Source: an uncultured Gammaproteobacteria bacterium
GTDB lineage: Bacteria; Pseudomonadota; Gammaproteobacteria; Pseudomonadales; Azotimanducaceae
Length of the DNA: 52,068 bases
Reading direction: 5' to 3'
Assembly: GCA_913050035.1 (NCBI GenBank)
Contig: CAJXAC010000008.1
Span: 1-52,068 of the forward strand
Below the pieces are notes generated by a model. That model was given only the letters and a program-made list of their open reading frames with translations, ran no database searches and was not told the DNA's origin. Shown here in pieces: positions 1 through 7,943 of this stretch. A program made the position numbers and the translations under genes. The stretch's first letter is position 1; every line of letters begins with the position of its first letter.

Positions 1-1023
1 CGAGAAATCATCAAAGCCTGCAGCCTTGGTCATTTCTTCAGCGACTTTGCGGGTAAATCCGAGAGTACCCAACCCCGCTCCATCTGCGGTGGACATACCC
101 GAGTTCATACACACCATGACAGAAAAACCGTATAACAATCCGGCCATGGGGTGATTCTGCAGATTTTCATTAAACGTCTCGAAGCCCCTTATGTCTTCGC
201 AGAGCCAGTAACTTTCAGGTTTCAGCGCGCCGTATATATCGCTAATTAGCCGATCCGGATAAGGCGTGTCATGGACAACGTCAAAGGTCGTCACCAGATC
301 AAAACTCGGCTGCTGTGGCAACGGCTCCTGTAGCGGATTACTCAGTCGAATATTGGTAACTCCCGCCTCCGCGATGTTCGCGCGCGCCCTTTGCAACGCC
401 ACCTCTGAGGTGTCATAGCCAATAAACTGCGAGTTTGGAAAAGCCTGGGCCATGGCAATCGTTGATAAAGCCCCACCACAACCCACATCAGCCACTACCG
501 CTCCCCCGGCTAGGCGATCTTGCATATGCGGAATCATCGGCAACATTTCCGGCACTAGGCGCTGCTGCTTCGAGAAAGCTCCCATACGCTCGATACCACA
601 GGCACAGTCAGGTCCGTGCTCGTCGTAGCTCATCCCCAAACCAGTGCGGAATGCGTCTTGGAGTTTTTCAACTGCAGGAAATACCGCCACCGCAGCATCG
701 TAGGCGCCCATTAAATAAGCCGGATGATCCGCATCTACCAGTACCGCATGGGCCTCGGCAGAGAGCGCAAACACTTTAGCGTCCGAATCATAGTCCACCT
801 GACCAACACAGGCCTGGTGCTGTAACCATTCACGCACCCAGCGCTCATGCAAATTCAATTGCCTGGCCAGGGTCGTACTGTCGCAAGGGCCAATGTCGTA
901 CAAGGTTTTGAATAATCCCAGTCGATCACCCAGTACCGAAATCGCGCAATTAAACCCCGCGGCCACCATGCCGCCGGTTTGCTTTAGAAAGTCGCCTAGT
1001 TTGTCTTGATCTACAGCATTCAT
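1..1023 (-). CDS. Class I SAM-dependent methyltransferase with N-terminal winged helix (partial, runs off window)
   Basis: Read on the minus strand from an ATG at 1023 preceded by a GGAGG ribosome site; 341 codons are open to the window edge, so the C-terminus is missing. Residues ~25-95 look like the winged-helix region that precedes the catalytic domain in Rv2258c-type methyltransferases, and the glycine-rich SAM motif VADVGCGGA lies at ~177-185, followed by an acidic residue in FIGYD. The substrate is unknown. It is divergent from the epoxide hydrolase-like gene, sharing ~120 bp of upstream DNA. The family is clear; the reaction is not. Confidence 0.85.
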   Translation of the reverse strand, partial: MNAVDQDKLGDFLKQTGGMVAAGFNCAISVLGDRLGLFKTLYDIGPCDSTTLARQLNLHERWVREWLQHQACVGQVDYDSDAKVFALSAEAHAVLVDADHPAYLMGAYDAAVAVFPAVEKLQDAFRTGLGMSYDEHGPDCACGIERMGAFSKQQRLVPEMLPMIPHMQDRLAGGAVVADVGCGGALSTIAMAQAFPNSQFIGYDTSEVALQRARANIAEAGVTNIRLSNPLQEPLPQQPSFDLVTTFDVVHDTPYPDRLISDIYGALKPESYWLCEDIRGFETFNENLQNHPMAGLLYGFSVMVCMNSGMSTADGAGLGTLGFTRKVAEEMTKAAGFDDFS

Positions 1024-1142
1024 ATTGCCCTCCTCAATGGCCAGTTGTGTGGCCATAGCCCCATGGCTGCATGACCAATTACCGAGTAAATCAGTTACAT
1101 TCACCCCTGACAAATTCAAGCCTAAACAGTCAGGGAGTAGAG

Positions 1143-2087
1143 ATGGATTTTCCGCAACCAGAAATGATCGAGGTCAACGGTGTTACCTTGGAAGTGTTCA
1201 GTGCCGGACACGGCACACCACTGGTGCTGTGTCATGGATGGCCAGAGCATGCGTATTCCTGGCGCTTTCAGATTCAACCGCTAGTTGACGCCGGCTACCA
1301 TGTCATCGTGCCGAATCAGCGAGGTTATGGAAACTCTAGCCAACCAGAGGCGGTGACCGACTACGATATTGAACACCTAACCGGCGATCTGATCGGCTTA
1401 TTAGATCATTTCGGCTACGAGCAGGCAGGATTTGTCGGCCACGATTGGGGCGCAATCATCGTTTGGAATCTAGCCATGATGCACCGCCAGCGAGTCAGCG
1501 CGGTGGCCAACCTGAGCGTGCCCTTTATGCAGCGCGGTAGCAGCGAGTGGGTCGGCTTCTGGGAAAAAATGCTTGGCGGCGATTTTTATATTGTGCACTT
1601 CAATCGCCAGCCCGGTGTAGCAGACGAGGTCTTTGGCAACCATACCCAGCAATTTCTTGACAATATGTACCGGACTAATCAATGGCAACACCCACCGGTA
1701 GATCTCGGCCCTGGCATGAATATGATCAACATGGCCACAGCCCCAGAACTAGCTGGCGGCATGCCCGGGGACCCGCTGATGTCTGATCAAGAAATGCAGA
1801 TTTTCTTAGACGCCTTTGCCATCTCAGGCTTTACTGGCGGCATCAATTGGTACCGTAACTTTAGTCGCAACTGGGAGATCATTGGCGCCTTCGAGCAGTA
1901 TATTCACCAACCCACCCTGATGATCTATGGCGACTATGACATGGTGCCAAAATCCGAAAATCTTGAGGATTTTGTCGGCGACCTCACCGTACACTCATTC
2001 CCCTGTGGCCATTGGATCCAACAAGAGCGCCCTGAAGACACCAATACCGCACTACTCAACTGGCTGGGTACTAAATACCCAGCCTGA
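1143..2087 (+). CDS. Alpha/beta hydrolase, epoxide hydrolase-like
   Basis: The 314-residue product has the epoxide hydrolase layout: HGWP oxyanion motif at 31-34, an Asp nucleophile in GHDWGA (D101) where esterases have Ser, a lid-domain tyrosine in INWYRNF (Y237), an acidic YGDYD near 264 and catalytic His in CGHW (H290). Known members open epoxides to diols or, with the same fold, dehalogenate haloacids; the lid tyrosine favours epoxide hydrolysis. An upstream in-frame ATG at 1071 is possible, but the ATG at 1143 has AGGGAG about 8 bases before it and matches the usual family N-terminus. Substrate unknown. Confidence 0.88.
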   Translation: MDFPQPEMIEVNGVTLEVFSAGHGTPLVLCHGWPEHAYSWRFQIQPLVDAGYHVIVPNQRGYGNSSQPEAVTDYDIEHLTGDLIGLLDHFGYEQAGFVGHDWGAIIVWNLAMMHRQRVSAVANLSVPFMQRGSSEWVGFWEKMLGGDFYIVHFNRQPGVADEVFGNHTQQFLDNMYRTNQWQHPPVDLGPGMNMINMATAPELAGGMPGDPLMSDQEMQIFLDAFAISGFTGGINWYRNFSRNWEIIGAFEQYIHQPTLMIYGDYDMVPKSENLEDFVGDLTVHSFPCGHWIQQERPEDTNTALLNWLGTKYPA

Positions 2088-2102
2088 ATGAGTCGCCAGC
2101 CT

Positions 2103-2486
2103 TCAGAACGCTTGCTCGATCGCGCCCCAAAGTGCGGCACCGATGAGCGCCAAGTTGGCCACAAAGCCCAACAGGAACCCTAAAGTGCGAGAACCAGGAT
2201 CGCGAACATAGGCGCGCGCGTACAATCCACGGCCGATCACAAACAACAGACCCACTGGTGCTGCGAAAAATGCATTACCAAACATTGCTGCTGCGACCAG
2301 TGCCGGCAGAAATATAACCAACTGCTCCAAAGTATTTTGTTGTACCCGAAAGTACCGATCAAACTCTTCATTGCCGGTGGTCGCCGGCGCCGCGACGCCG
2401 CAGCGGCCTCGTGCGCGGCCAACCTGCAGTGAAAAATACAAAAATTGCAACAACGCCAACATTGCAATGATAACTATATAAGCCAT
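2103..2486 (-). CDS. MAPEG family integral membrane protein
   Basis: A 127-residue protein with about four hydrophobic segments and the soluble stretch FDRYFRVQQNTLEQL, the MAPEG signature (membrane-associated proteins in eicosanoid and glutathione metabolism). Bacterial members are inner-membrane glutathione transferase- or peroxidase-like proteins, mostly uncharacterised. GAGGGG lies just upstream of the ATG. It follows the thioesterase on the same strand with a ~70-base gap. Family call is firm; no substrate can be given. Confidence 0.85.
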   Translation of the reverse strand: MAYIVIIAMLALLQFLYFSLQVGRARGRCGVAAPATTGNEEFDRYFRVQQNTLEQLVIFLPALVAAAMFGNAFFAAPVGLLFVIGRGLYARAYVRDPGSRTLGFLLGFVANLALIGAALWGAIEQAF

Positions 2487-2554
2487 TACTACCCCTCTCT
2501 TTTGCTACTGCCACTATACCGATTCAACGGCGCAGCCACATATCTAACAGCCGC

Positions 2555-2992
2555 TCAACTAGGATTGAGCATAAACGCCCCGCTGGCCTCTGCCACCACA
2601 AAATTGTCTGCACTACGAATAACCCGCCCTTGCATTTGCGCCAAACGGCCCTTGCGTTTTTCGCACCAACCCTCTAACTGCACCGGGGTGCCTACCATAA
2701 GTTCACTGCGATAACGGATATCGGCACGCGCAGTGAAACACTGCAAACCCTGCAGCCACAGCCAGTTGGCCATCACATCATCTAATAAACTGAATACAAT
2801 GCCGCCGTGGGTAACATTGCGATAACCCATATGCTGGGATTGAGGGGTGAACTGCCCGCGGCAAATCTCACCATCCAAGGTAAATTTAACCCCCAGACCG
2901 ATTGGATTTGCAGGGCCGCAAACAAAGCAGTGATTGCTGTCGCTGGCTAAAGCCGCTTCGCGGCCGGCATACCGCTGGTCGTTATCTGTCAC
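2555..2992 (-). CDS. PaaI-type hotdog-fold thioesterase
   Basis: A 145-residue single hotdog-domain protein. The N-terminal CFVCGPANPIGLG and the HGGIVFSLLDDVMANWL helix with its acidic residue are typical of the PaaI/4HBT-like acyl-CoA thioesterases. These hydrolyse acyl- or aryl-CoA thioesters. The start is GTG at 2992, chosen because GGAG sits seven bases upstream. The gene is divergent from the NUDIX gene that begins ~80 bp away, which probably acts on CoA derivatives too. Substrate range cannot be read from sequence. Confidence 0.85.
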   Translation of the reverse strand: MTDNDQRYAGREAALASDSNHCFVCGPANPIGLGVKFTLDGEICRGQFTPQSQHMGYRNVTHGGIVFSLLDDVMANWLWLQGLQCFTARADIRYRSELMVGTPVQLEGWCEKRKGRLAQMQGRVIRSADNFVVAEASGAFMLNPS

Positions 2993-3074
2993 TCAAAATC
3001 TCCGTTGCTCGCGTGATCGCCTTTCAGCCGTTAGAGTAGTAGCTAATGAAGCCAATTTTACGTTATTCCAGCCT

Positions 3075-3686
3075 GTGTTAAACGAAATTACTGAAAGCCT
3101 CGCCAGCTATAACGCGCGGTTTGGCGAAATCAATGCCAATACCCGAGAGGCGGCCGTAGCGATTATCCTGCGGCAGCAGCCCGATGCTCCGGACAGCACT
3201 GATATTTTGTTTATCCAACGCGCCGAAAAAGTCGGCGACCCTTGGTCCGGGCATATGGCCTTTCCTGGCGGCCATAGAGAACGCCAAGACGATGGCCTGC
3301 GCGGGGCGGCAATGCGCGAAACCTCAGAGGAAATTGGCCTCGATCTGAGCAATTCCAAATATCTGGGCGCTCTGGATCACGAACAAGCACAACCCCGGGG
3401 CCGAGTACTGAACATGCTCATTGCACCTCATGTCTTTCAAATTACCGGCGACCCAAAATTTTCGCCGAACCATGAGGTGGCTGAGGTGGTTTGGGCTCCG
3501 CTAAATGTACTGGCAGCTAATACACTACACAGCACTGAGACAATGCCCATGGCAGGTCGGCCCACCGTCTTTAACGGTTATCGACTGGAACGCGGCCATT
3601 TTGTCTGGGGGCTAACCTACCGGATCCTCAAGTCATTCTTCGCCACAGTCGACCCGAGTTGGCAACCACCCCATGAGGTGGATTAA
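3075..3686 (+). CDS. NUDIX hydrolase, CoA pyrophosphatase (NudL)-like
   Basis: The NUDIX box (AFPGG, then RETSEEIGL) has the extra residue between Gly and RE that marks the CoA pyrophosphatase group, and the preceding WSGHMAFPGG fits that group's conserved element. Known members cut CoA to phosphopantetheine and 3',5'-ADP. The start is uncertain: the frame is open back to 2934, overlapping the divergent thioesterase, and no in-frame ATG lies near the domain; GTG 3075 gives 203 residues, close to family length, but has no clear ribosome site. Confidence 0.8.
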   Translation: MLNEITESLASYNARFGEINANTREAAVAIILRQQPDAPDSTDILFIQRAEKVGDPWSGHMAFPGGHRERQDDGLRGAAMRETSEEIGLDLSNSKYLGALDHEQAQPRGRVLNMLIAPHVFQITGDPKFSPNHEVAEVVWAPLNVLAANTLHSTETMPMAGRPTVFNGYRLERGHFVWGLTYRILKSFFATVDPSWQPPHEVD

Positions 3687-3698
3687 CAACGTTTACAG

Positions 3699-5096
3699 CT
3701 AGGGCGTATACCGCAGCTGGCGGAAATTGGCGATCGCGAGTCCAGCAGCAACGCTAGTAAACGGATCGTGGTCTACCACGCGAGCACTGAACCTCTGAGT
3801 CAGCAGATCATTGACTGCTGGTATCAGGCTGGAACCGCCGGTGCGCAGGACAATGCCTATGTCATCATGTTGCAGTCCGGCCTTCGCGACCACCGTGTCC
3901 AGCGCTTGGGCCACCGCAGCGATAGGTTCACTGATCAGCGTTTCGAACTCTGCTCGCTGCATCGGTATTGCCAGATCAATCTCCGGAATGTCCAGAACCG
4001 CTTGATCAACAGTGGATAACTGCGCCTTAAAATCTTTAATTCGCGAAAACAGCAAATAACTCAAATTGTGCTTTATGACATCGCGTAGCCGCTCGAATTG
4101 CTTCTGAGCGGGGCCGCCTGCGGCAATGCATTCCATTACCGGCGTAGTGTAGCGGTTCTGATTCAACGTATAGGTGATCGCCCAATTGATTAGTAGCTCT
4201 TCAAAATCTTCAAACGGAAACTGGGTCTCAATCTCGCGATCAAAGCCGCGCCGGCGCCAAACTTGTCCCTTGCCTAAATGTGGAAACAAAAGTTTGCGAA
4301 ACAATAATTGGTCGAGGTGATCGCCACCCAAGCCAATGCCATGAGTCGCCACCACCTCAAAATCCTGACCCTGCCGCCGCAACACGCAAAAATCTAAGGT
4401 GCCGCCACCAAAATCCAGAGTCAGCAACAGTTCGCCTTCGGCATACGGATTGCTATGCAGATAACTGACAGCCGCCGCAATCGGCTCCGGAAAAAAATGT
4501 TGCGTCTTTATTCCGGCGTAATTAAACGCTTCACCCAGACGATTCAGGGCTAGATCATTGGCAAATCGATCACGGCCTTCAAAGTTAACCGGATAACCCA
4601 AGTGGGCTGCGTTAACTGCACCCACCTGTTGCTCAATAGAGTGACGGATACGCAATAACAGCGGTGTTATCAATGCAACCAACCTGAACGGCTGATCAAA
4701 TACCATTAGCCTACGGACAGTTTCGTCACCAAGTAGGCGCTTAGTGCCACGAAACAGTCGACCCTGCATACCGCTGTCGGTGATTGGAGCACCGTAAATC
4801 TTCTGCGTTGCCGTATCGACTTCCGCAACTTCGTCACCGCCACCACCCTCTACAAACTGGCTGGTTTCACCCACCACCTCGGGAATCAGTTCCACCGTTC
4901 GGCCAGTATTGTCTGCAATGTATTGACTCACCGCTTGCTGACCCGTCTGCGCTGTCAGCGAACGATCGATATAGGTGGCAGAAGGAATAATGTCGTCGTC
5001 TTGTTCCAGACGCACGAGTTGCAGCTGCTCGCCGTCAAAAACCGCTGCTGCTGAATTGCTGGTTCCAAAATCAATGCCGATGCCGACCTTCGACAT
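3699..5096 (-). CDS. Hsp70-family ATPase, YegD-like
   Basis: An actin-fold ATPase of 465 residues with phosphate-1 motif GIGIDFGTSNSA at the N-terminus, phosphate-2 motif LTLDFGGGTLDF near the middle and adenosine motif VLRTGGSSLIPAV near the end. It lacks the C-terminal peptide-binding domain of DnaK, as do the YegD proteins, whose clients are unknown. The ATG at 5096 is preferred over 5117 because GAGGAAAGG lies directly before it and the protein then starts right at the first beta strand. It converges with the NUDIX gene (12-base gap). Confidence 0.87.
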   Translation of the reverse strand: MSKVGIGIDFGTSNSAAAVFDGEQLQLVRLEQDDDIIPSATYIDRSLTAQTGQQAVSQYIADNTGRTVELIPEVVGETSQFVEGGGGDEVAEVDTATQKIYGAPITDSGMQGRLFRGTKRLLGDETVRRLMVFDQPFRLVALITPLLLRIRHSIEQQVGAVNAAHLGYPVNFEGRDRFANDLALNRLGEAFNYAGIKTQHFFPEPIAAAVSYLHSNPYAEGELLLTLDFGGGTLDFCVLRRQGQDFEVVATHGIGLGGDHLDQLLFRKLLFPHLGKGQVWRRRGFDREIETQFPFEDFEELLINWAITYTLNQNRYTTPVMECIAAGGPAQKQFERLRDVIKHNLSYLLFSRIKDFKAQLSTVDQAVLDIPEIDLAIPMQRAEFETLISEPIAAVAQALDTVVAKAGLQHDDIGIVLRTGGSSLIPAVNDLLTQRFSARVVDHDPFTSVAAGLAIANFRQLRYTP

Positions 5097-5304
5097 ACCT
5101 TTCCTCTCGTCGTTCACGTATCAGCTTCGCCGATCCGGGGCTACGCCCTATTTCTGCAAAAAATTATTCCCCGCATGCATACAGTGTCGCGCGCGCTCTA
5201 AAGGGCCGGCATGGTAACCGCGATAACCTAGAAGGCCAATCGCACCATCCATTTATTGCGCATTTATTGCGCTACGCAGGTCAAGAGTTGTGTAGAGTTC
5301 GGAT

Positions 5305-5508
5305 ATGACCAAAGCCAGCCGCCCGACCGATCTAGGGAAATTCCGCAAACTGCGGCGCAAACAAACCGCCCAAGGCAAAACCCTGTGCGCGCGCGGCTTT
5401 CACAAGTGGGTGGACGACGGCAAAAAGCAGTTCGATGTCAAACAAGGTCGCCTTATTAGCATTCAGCGCTGTCAGCGTTGTGGCATTGAAAAGACGCAAA
5501 TCGGCTAG
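5305..5508 (+). CDS. Small conserved protein with paired cysteines, zinc-ribbon-like
   Basis: A 67-residue basic protein containing CARGFHKW in the middle and CQRCGIEK near the C-terminus. This Cys-x4-His-x-Trp then CxxC arrangement resembles DUF1660-type small proteins and suggests a zinc site; that is inference. Codon use resembles the neighbours and the frame is stop-free from a plausible ATG, though only a weak GAG precedes it. Upstream at 5250-5271 an 11-base unit (CATTTATTGCG) is repeated twice in tandem. No function is known to me. Confidence 0.65.
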   Translation: MTKASRPTDLGKFRKLRRKQTAQGKTLCARGFHKWVDDGKKQFDVKQGRLISIQRCQRCGIEKTQIG

Positions 5509-5528
5509 CAAAGCTTGTCGCAGGTTTG

Positions 5529-6182
5529 TTAGATCTCGACCCCCAGAGCACCCAAATCACAACCTACTCCGGTACCACCCAGACCACAGTAACCATTGGG
5601 CACCTTGGCCAAATATTGCTGGTGATAGTGCTCGGCGTAATAAAATTCGCCAGCCATGCTGAGTTCGCTAGTGATCTGTCCATAACCTGCAACATTCAAC
5701 GCTTCTTGAAAAATTGCCGCACTGGCCCGGGCTTGGGTCAATTGTGCCTCACTGAAGGCGTATATTGCCGATCGATATTGCGTGCCTCGATCGTTGCCCT
5801 GGCGCATACCTTGGGTCGGGTCATGCCCCTGCCAGAAGGTCTTTAGGATATCCGTTAATTCGACTCGCTCGGTATCGTAAACAACGAGCACCACTTCTGT
5901 ATGACCAGTACCACCACTGCATACTTCCTCGTAGGTGGGATTAGCGGTAAGGCCGCCGGCATAACCTACCGCAGTAGAGTAGACACCGGGCAACTGCCAA
6001 AACATCCGTTCAGCACCCCAAAAACAACCCATACCTACCAGTATTTGTTCACAACTGGCAGGAAACGGCGCCTGCAAAGTACGACCGTGCACAAAGTGTC
6101 CTGGCGGCAACGGCATAACCTCATCGCGACCAGGTAAAGCCGTCTCTGGAGTCGGCAATGCAGATTTAGAAAGTCCAAACAT
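5529..6182 (-). CDS. msrA: Peptide methionine-S-sulfoxide reductase MsrA
   Basis: 217 residues, close to E. coli MsrA in length and sequence. The catalytic motif GCFWGAE has Cys53, and the C-terminal [11 protein letters not shown] provides the resolving pair Cys199 and Cys208. The enzyme reduces the S-epimer of methionine sulfoxide in oxidised proteins, using thioredoxin. It lies 56 bases downstream of rimK on the same strand and may be partly co-transcribed, although a hairpin occupies the gap. Identification is secure. Confidence 0.96.
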   Translation of the reverse strand: MFGLSKSALPTPETALPGRDEVMPLPPGHFVHGRTLQAPFPASCEQILVGMGCFWGAERMFWQLPGVYSTAVGYAGGLTANPTYEEVCSGGTGHTEVVLVVYDTERVELTDILKTFWQGHDPTQGMRQGNDRGTQYRSAIYAFSEAQLTQARASAAIFQEALNVAGYGQITSELSMAGEFYYAEHYHQQYLAKVPNGYCGLGGTGVGCDLGALGVEI

Positions 6183-6198
6183 AACGCTTCTCGCTAAT

Positions 6199-6239
6199 AA
6201 CTATTGAGGTTACAACCGCACTCAACCGTTGCAATAGTT
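6199..6239 (-). terminator. Hairpin between rimK and msrA
   Basis: Perfect 8-base inverted repeat AACTATTG / CAATAGTT bounding a 25-base loop that itself contains GGTT/AACC. It begins at the rimK stop codon and ends before msrA. No U tract follows on either strand, so it is not a classic intrinsic terminator; it may be an attenuator or mRNA-stabilising end. Confidence 0.35.
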
Positions 6240-7150
6240 TAGCCCTTGCCCTTGGTTTTAGTACGGTTTGGCTTAGAGTTTTTTTCTATAAATTGCACGA
6301 TCTGTTTCGCTACATCTACTTGGGTAACCTCTTCCACCCCGCGTAATCCAGGCGAGGCGTTCACTTCCATTACTAAGGGTCCGCGATCTGATCGCAGAAT
6401 GTCCACACCGCATACATTCAGACCGAGGTAGCGCGCTGCCTTTACCGCGGTTGCGCGTTCTTGTGGGGTCAACGTCACTTGGTGCGCAGACCCACCGCGG
6501 TGCAGATTACTGCGAAATTCGCCCTCGATGGCTTGCCGGCGAATCGCAGCAACCACTTTGTTGCCGATTACAAAACAACGGATATCGGAACCGCCGGCCT
6601 CGCGAATATATTCCTGCACCAATATGTTGGTATTGGTTTCCATAAAGGCTTGTATCACGCTTTCCGCGGCCTTTTGGGTCTCTGCCAGAACCACGCCTTT
6701 GCCCTGAGTTCCCTCCAACAGCTTAATTACCAGCGGCGAACCACCGACTTCGCGAATCAAACCATGGACGTTGTCCGGAGTGTGTGCAAAAGACGTTACC
6801 GGAATGCCGACGCCTTTACGCGCTAACAACTGCAGACTACGCAACTTGTCTCGGGCACGGGTAATTGCTACCGACTCATTCAGCGAGTACACGCCCATCA
6901 TTTCAAACTGGCGCACCATGGCACAGCCATAAAAAGTTACCGACGCACCGATGCGCGGAATCACCGCGTCAAAATCCTTGGCTCGAAACTCCTCATTCAG
7001 ATAGTGCACCGATGGGTTATCTGAGGTGATATCGACGAAGCAACGCAGGTGGTCAATGACACGTACCGTATGCCCCGACTCTTCGCAGGCCTGACGCAGT
7101 CGGCTGGTCGAATAGAGATTCGGTCCACGGGATAAGATCGCAATATTCAA
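6239..7150 (-). CDS. rimK: Ribosomal protein S6 L-glutamate ligase RimK
   Basis: ATP-grasp ligase adding glutamate residues to the C-terminus of ribosomal protein S6. The product aligns along its length with E. coli Rim[61 protein letters not shown] and MEVNASPGL. The frame is open to an ATG at 7183, but TTG at 7150 gives 303 residues (E. coli RimK 300), starts exactly at the conserved NIAILSRG strand, and has GGAAG seven bases upstream, so I chose it. It follows rimB by 85 bases; the pair mirrors the rim locus of pseudomonads. Confidence 0.93.
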   Translation of the reverse strand: MNIAILSRGPNLYSTSRLRQACEESGHTVRVIDHLRCFVDITSDNPSVHYLNEEFRAKDFDAVIPRIGASVTFYGCAMVRQFEMMGVYSLNESVAITRARDKLRSLQLLARKGVGIPVTSFAHTPDNVHGLIREVGGSPLVIKLLEGTQGKGVVLAETQKAAESVIQAFMETNTNILVQEYIREAGGSDIRCFVIGNKVVAAIRRQAIEGEFRSNLHRGGSAHQVTLTPQERATAVKAARYLGLNVCGVDILRSDRGPLVMEVNASPGLRGVEEVTQVDVAKQIVQFIEKNSKPNRTKTKGKG

Positions 7151-7235
7151 TGCATAGCTTCCAAGGTTAGGCGCTGTATACAACGCCGGATTAATAGATT
7201 GGCTTCTGAACCGATGAGCTCGACGCTACTCCGTT

Positions 7236-7706
7236 TCATTCCTCTTCCTCGCCAAATTCATGGGCGCCTTTGAAACCACCTAGTAGATAGGACTTGCCAG
7301 GAATCACGTGGTAACCATCGGGTATACCGCTGCGACCCAGCAACATTCGAAAACGCATGTTCGTGCGCGACGCCAAGGTCAACTCAATGGTGCGCACCTG
7401 ATCACCAATAGCGACCTTGGTGGCAATGACCGCGCGCTCATCTTGAACCCCTCCAGAATTTCGCACTTTTCGGTACCCAACTAACAGCGCACGACAGCGT
7501 GTAGTCAGTGCATCACTAAATTGACTGGGTAAGACGGTGAACTCGACCCAAGAGTCACCATCAACCGTGCTGACTTGGATATCCGTTGCATGAATCGCTG
7601 AAGTTAACGCACCGGTATCTACCTTCGCCTTTATAGAGTCAACACCGAGTTCCGGCAGTGCCAAATACTCACGCCAACCGATTTCACCGCCTTTGGTTTT
7701 ACTCAT
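7236..7706 (-). CDS. rimB: RimB-like retropepsin-type putative protease
   Basis: A 156-residue protein of the PF05618-type family once annotated as ATP-dependent zinc protease. The motif KVDTGALTSAIHA (Asp30) is the aspartic-protease-like DTG of retropepsin folds. In pseudomonads the homologue RimB is encoded beside rimK and modulates RimK activity on ribosomes. Here it is the first gene of a rimB-rimK unit, with ~85 bases between them. Function by homology and context; the proteolytic mechanism is inferred from the motif. Confidence 0.82.
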   Translation of the reverse strand: MSKTKGGEIGWREYLALPELGVDSIKAKVDTGALTSAIHATDIQVSTVDGDSWVEFTVLPSQFSDALTTRCRALLVGYRKVRNSGGVQDERAVIATKVAIGDQVRTIELTLASRTNMRFRMLLGRSGIPDGYHVIPGKSYLLGGFKGAHEFGEEEE

Positions 7707-7843
7707 TATTTGCGTCTGCGCTCAATCTTACTCATCTCGCCATCTTCACAGCGCCCATAGCTTGCACCTTTGCTCCATGGGCCCCGCTCTATCGAGCAGT
7801 TTCTTGGGTGCGGGCATTATCTCCTGAAAGCATTAGCTGACCC

Positions 7844-7860
7844 CAGCAATATTTTTGCTG
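7844..7860. other. Short hairpin in the rimB/lipoprotein divergent region
   Basis: Inverted repeat CAGCAA / TTGCTG with a five-base AT loop, between the divergent rimB and lipoprotein genes. It could be an operator; no regulator can be assigned. Confidence 0.25.
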
Positions 7861-7908
7861 TGGAATAGTAAGACACCTAGACAAGCGCTGGTTAATACTG
7901 CCACTGAG

Positions 7909-7937
7909 TTTCATCCTCACCACGACAGTGCTATAAC
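7909..7937 (+). promoter_or_regulatory. Predicted sigma-70 promoter giving a leaderless lipoprotein mRNA
   Basis: TTTCAT at 7909-7914, a 17-base spacer, and TATAAC at 7932-7937. Only six bases separate the -10 box from the ATG at 7944, so initiation would fall on or next to the start codon, and no Shine-Dalgarno sequence is present there. The -35 match is poor. Confidence 0.4.
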
Positions 7938-7943
7938 ACTTCG

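Noticed and set aside
1071-1142. Upstream ATG for the epoxide hydrolase-like gene
   Set aside because: No ribosome site there and the added residues do not resemble the family; ATG 1143 has AGGGAG.
5250-5271. Tandem repeat of an 11-base unit
   Set aside because: Only two copies in an intergenic region; no sign of a CRISPR, iteron or other functional array.
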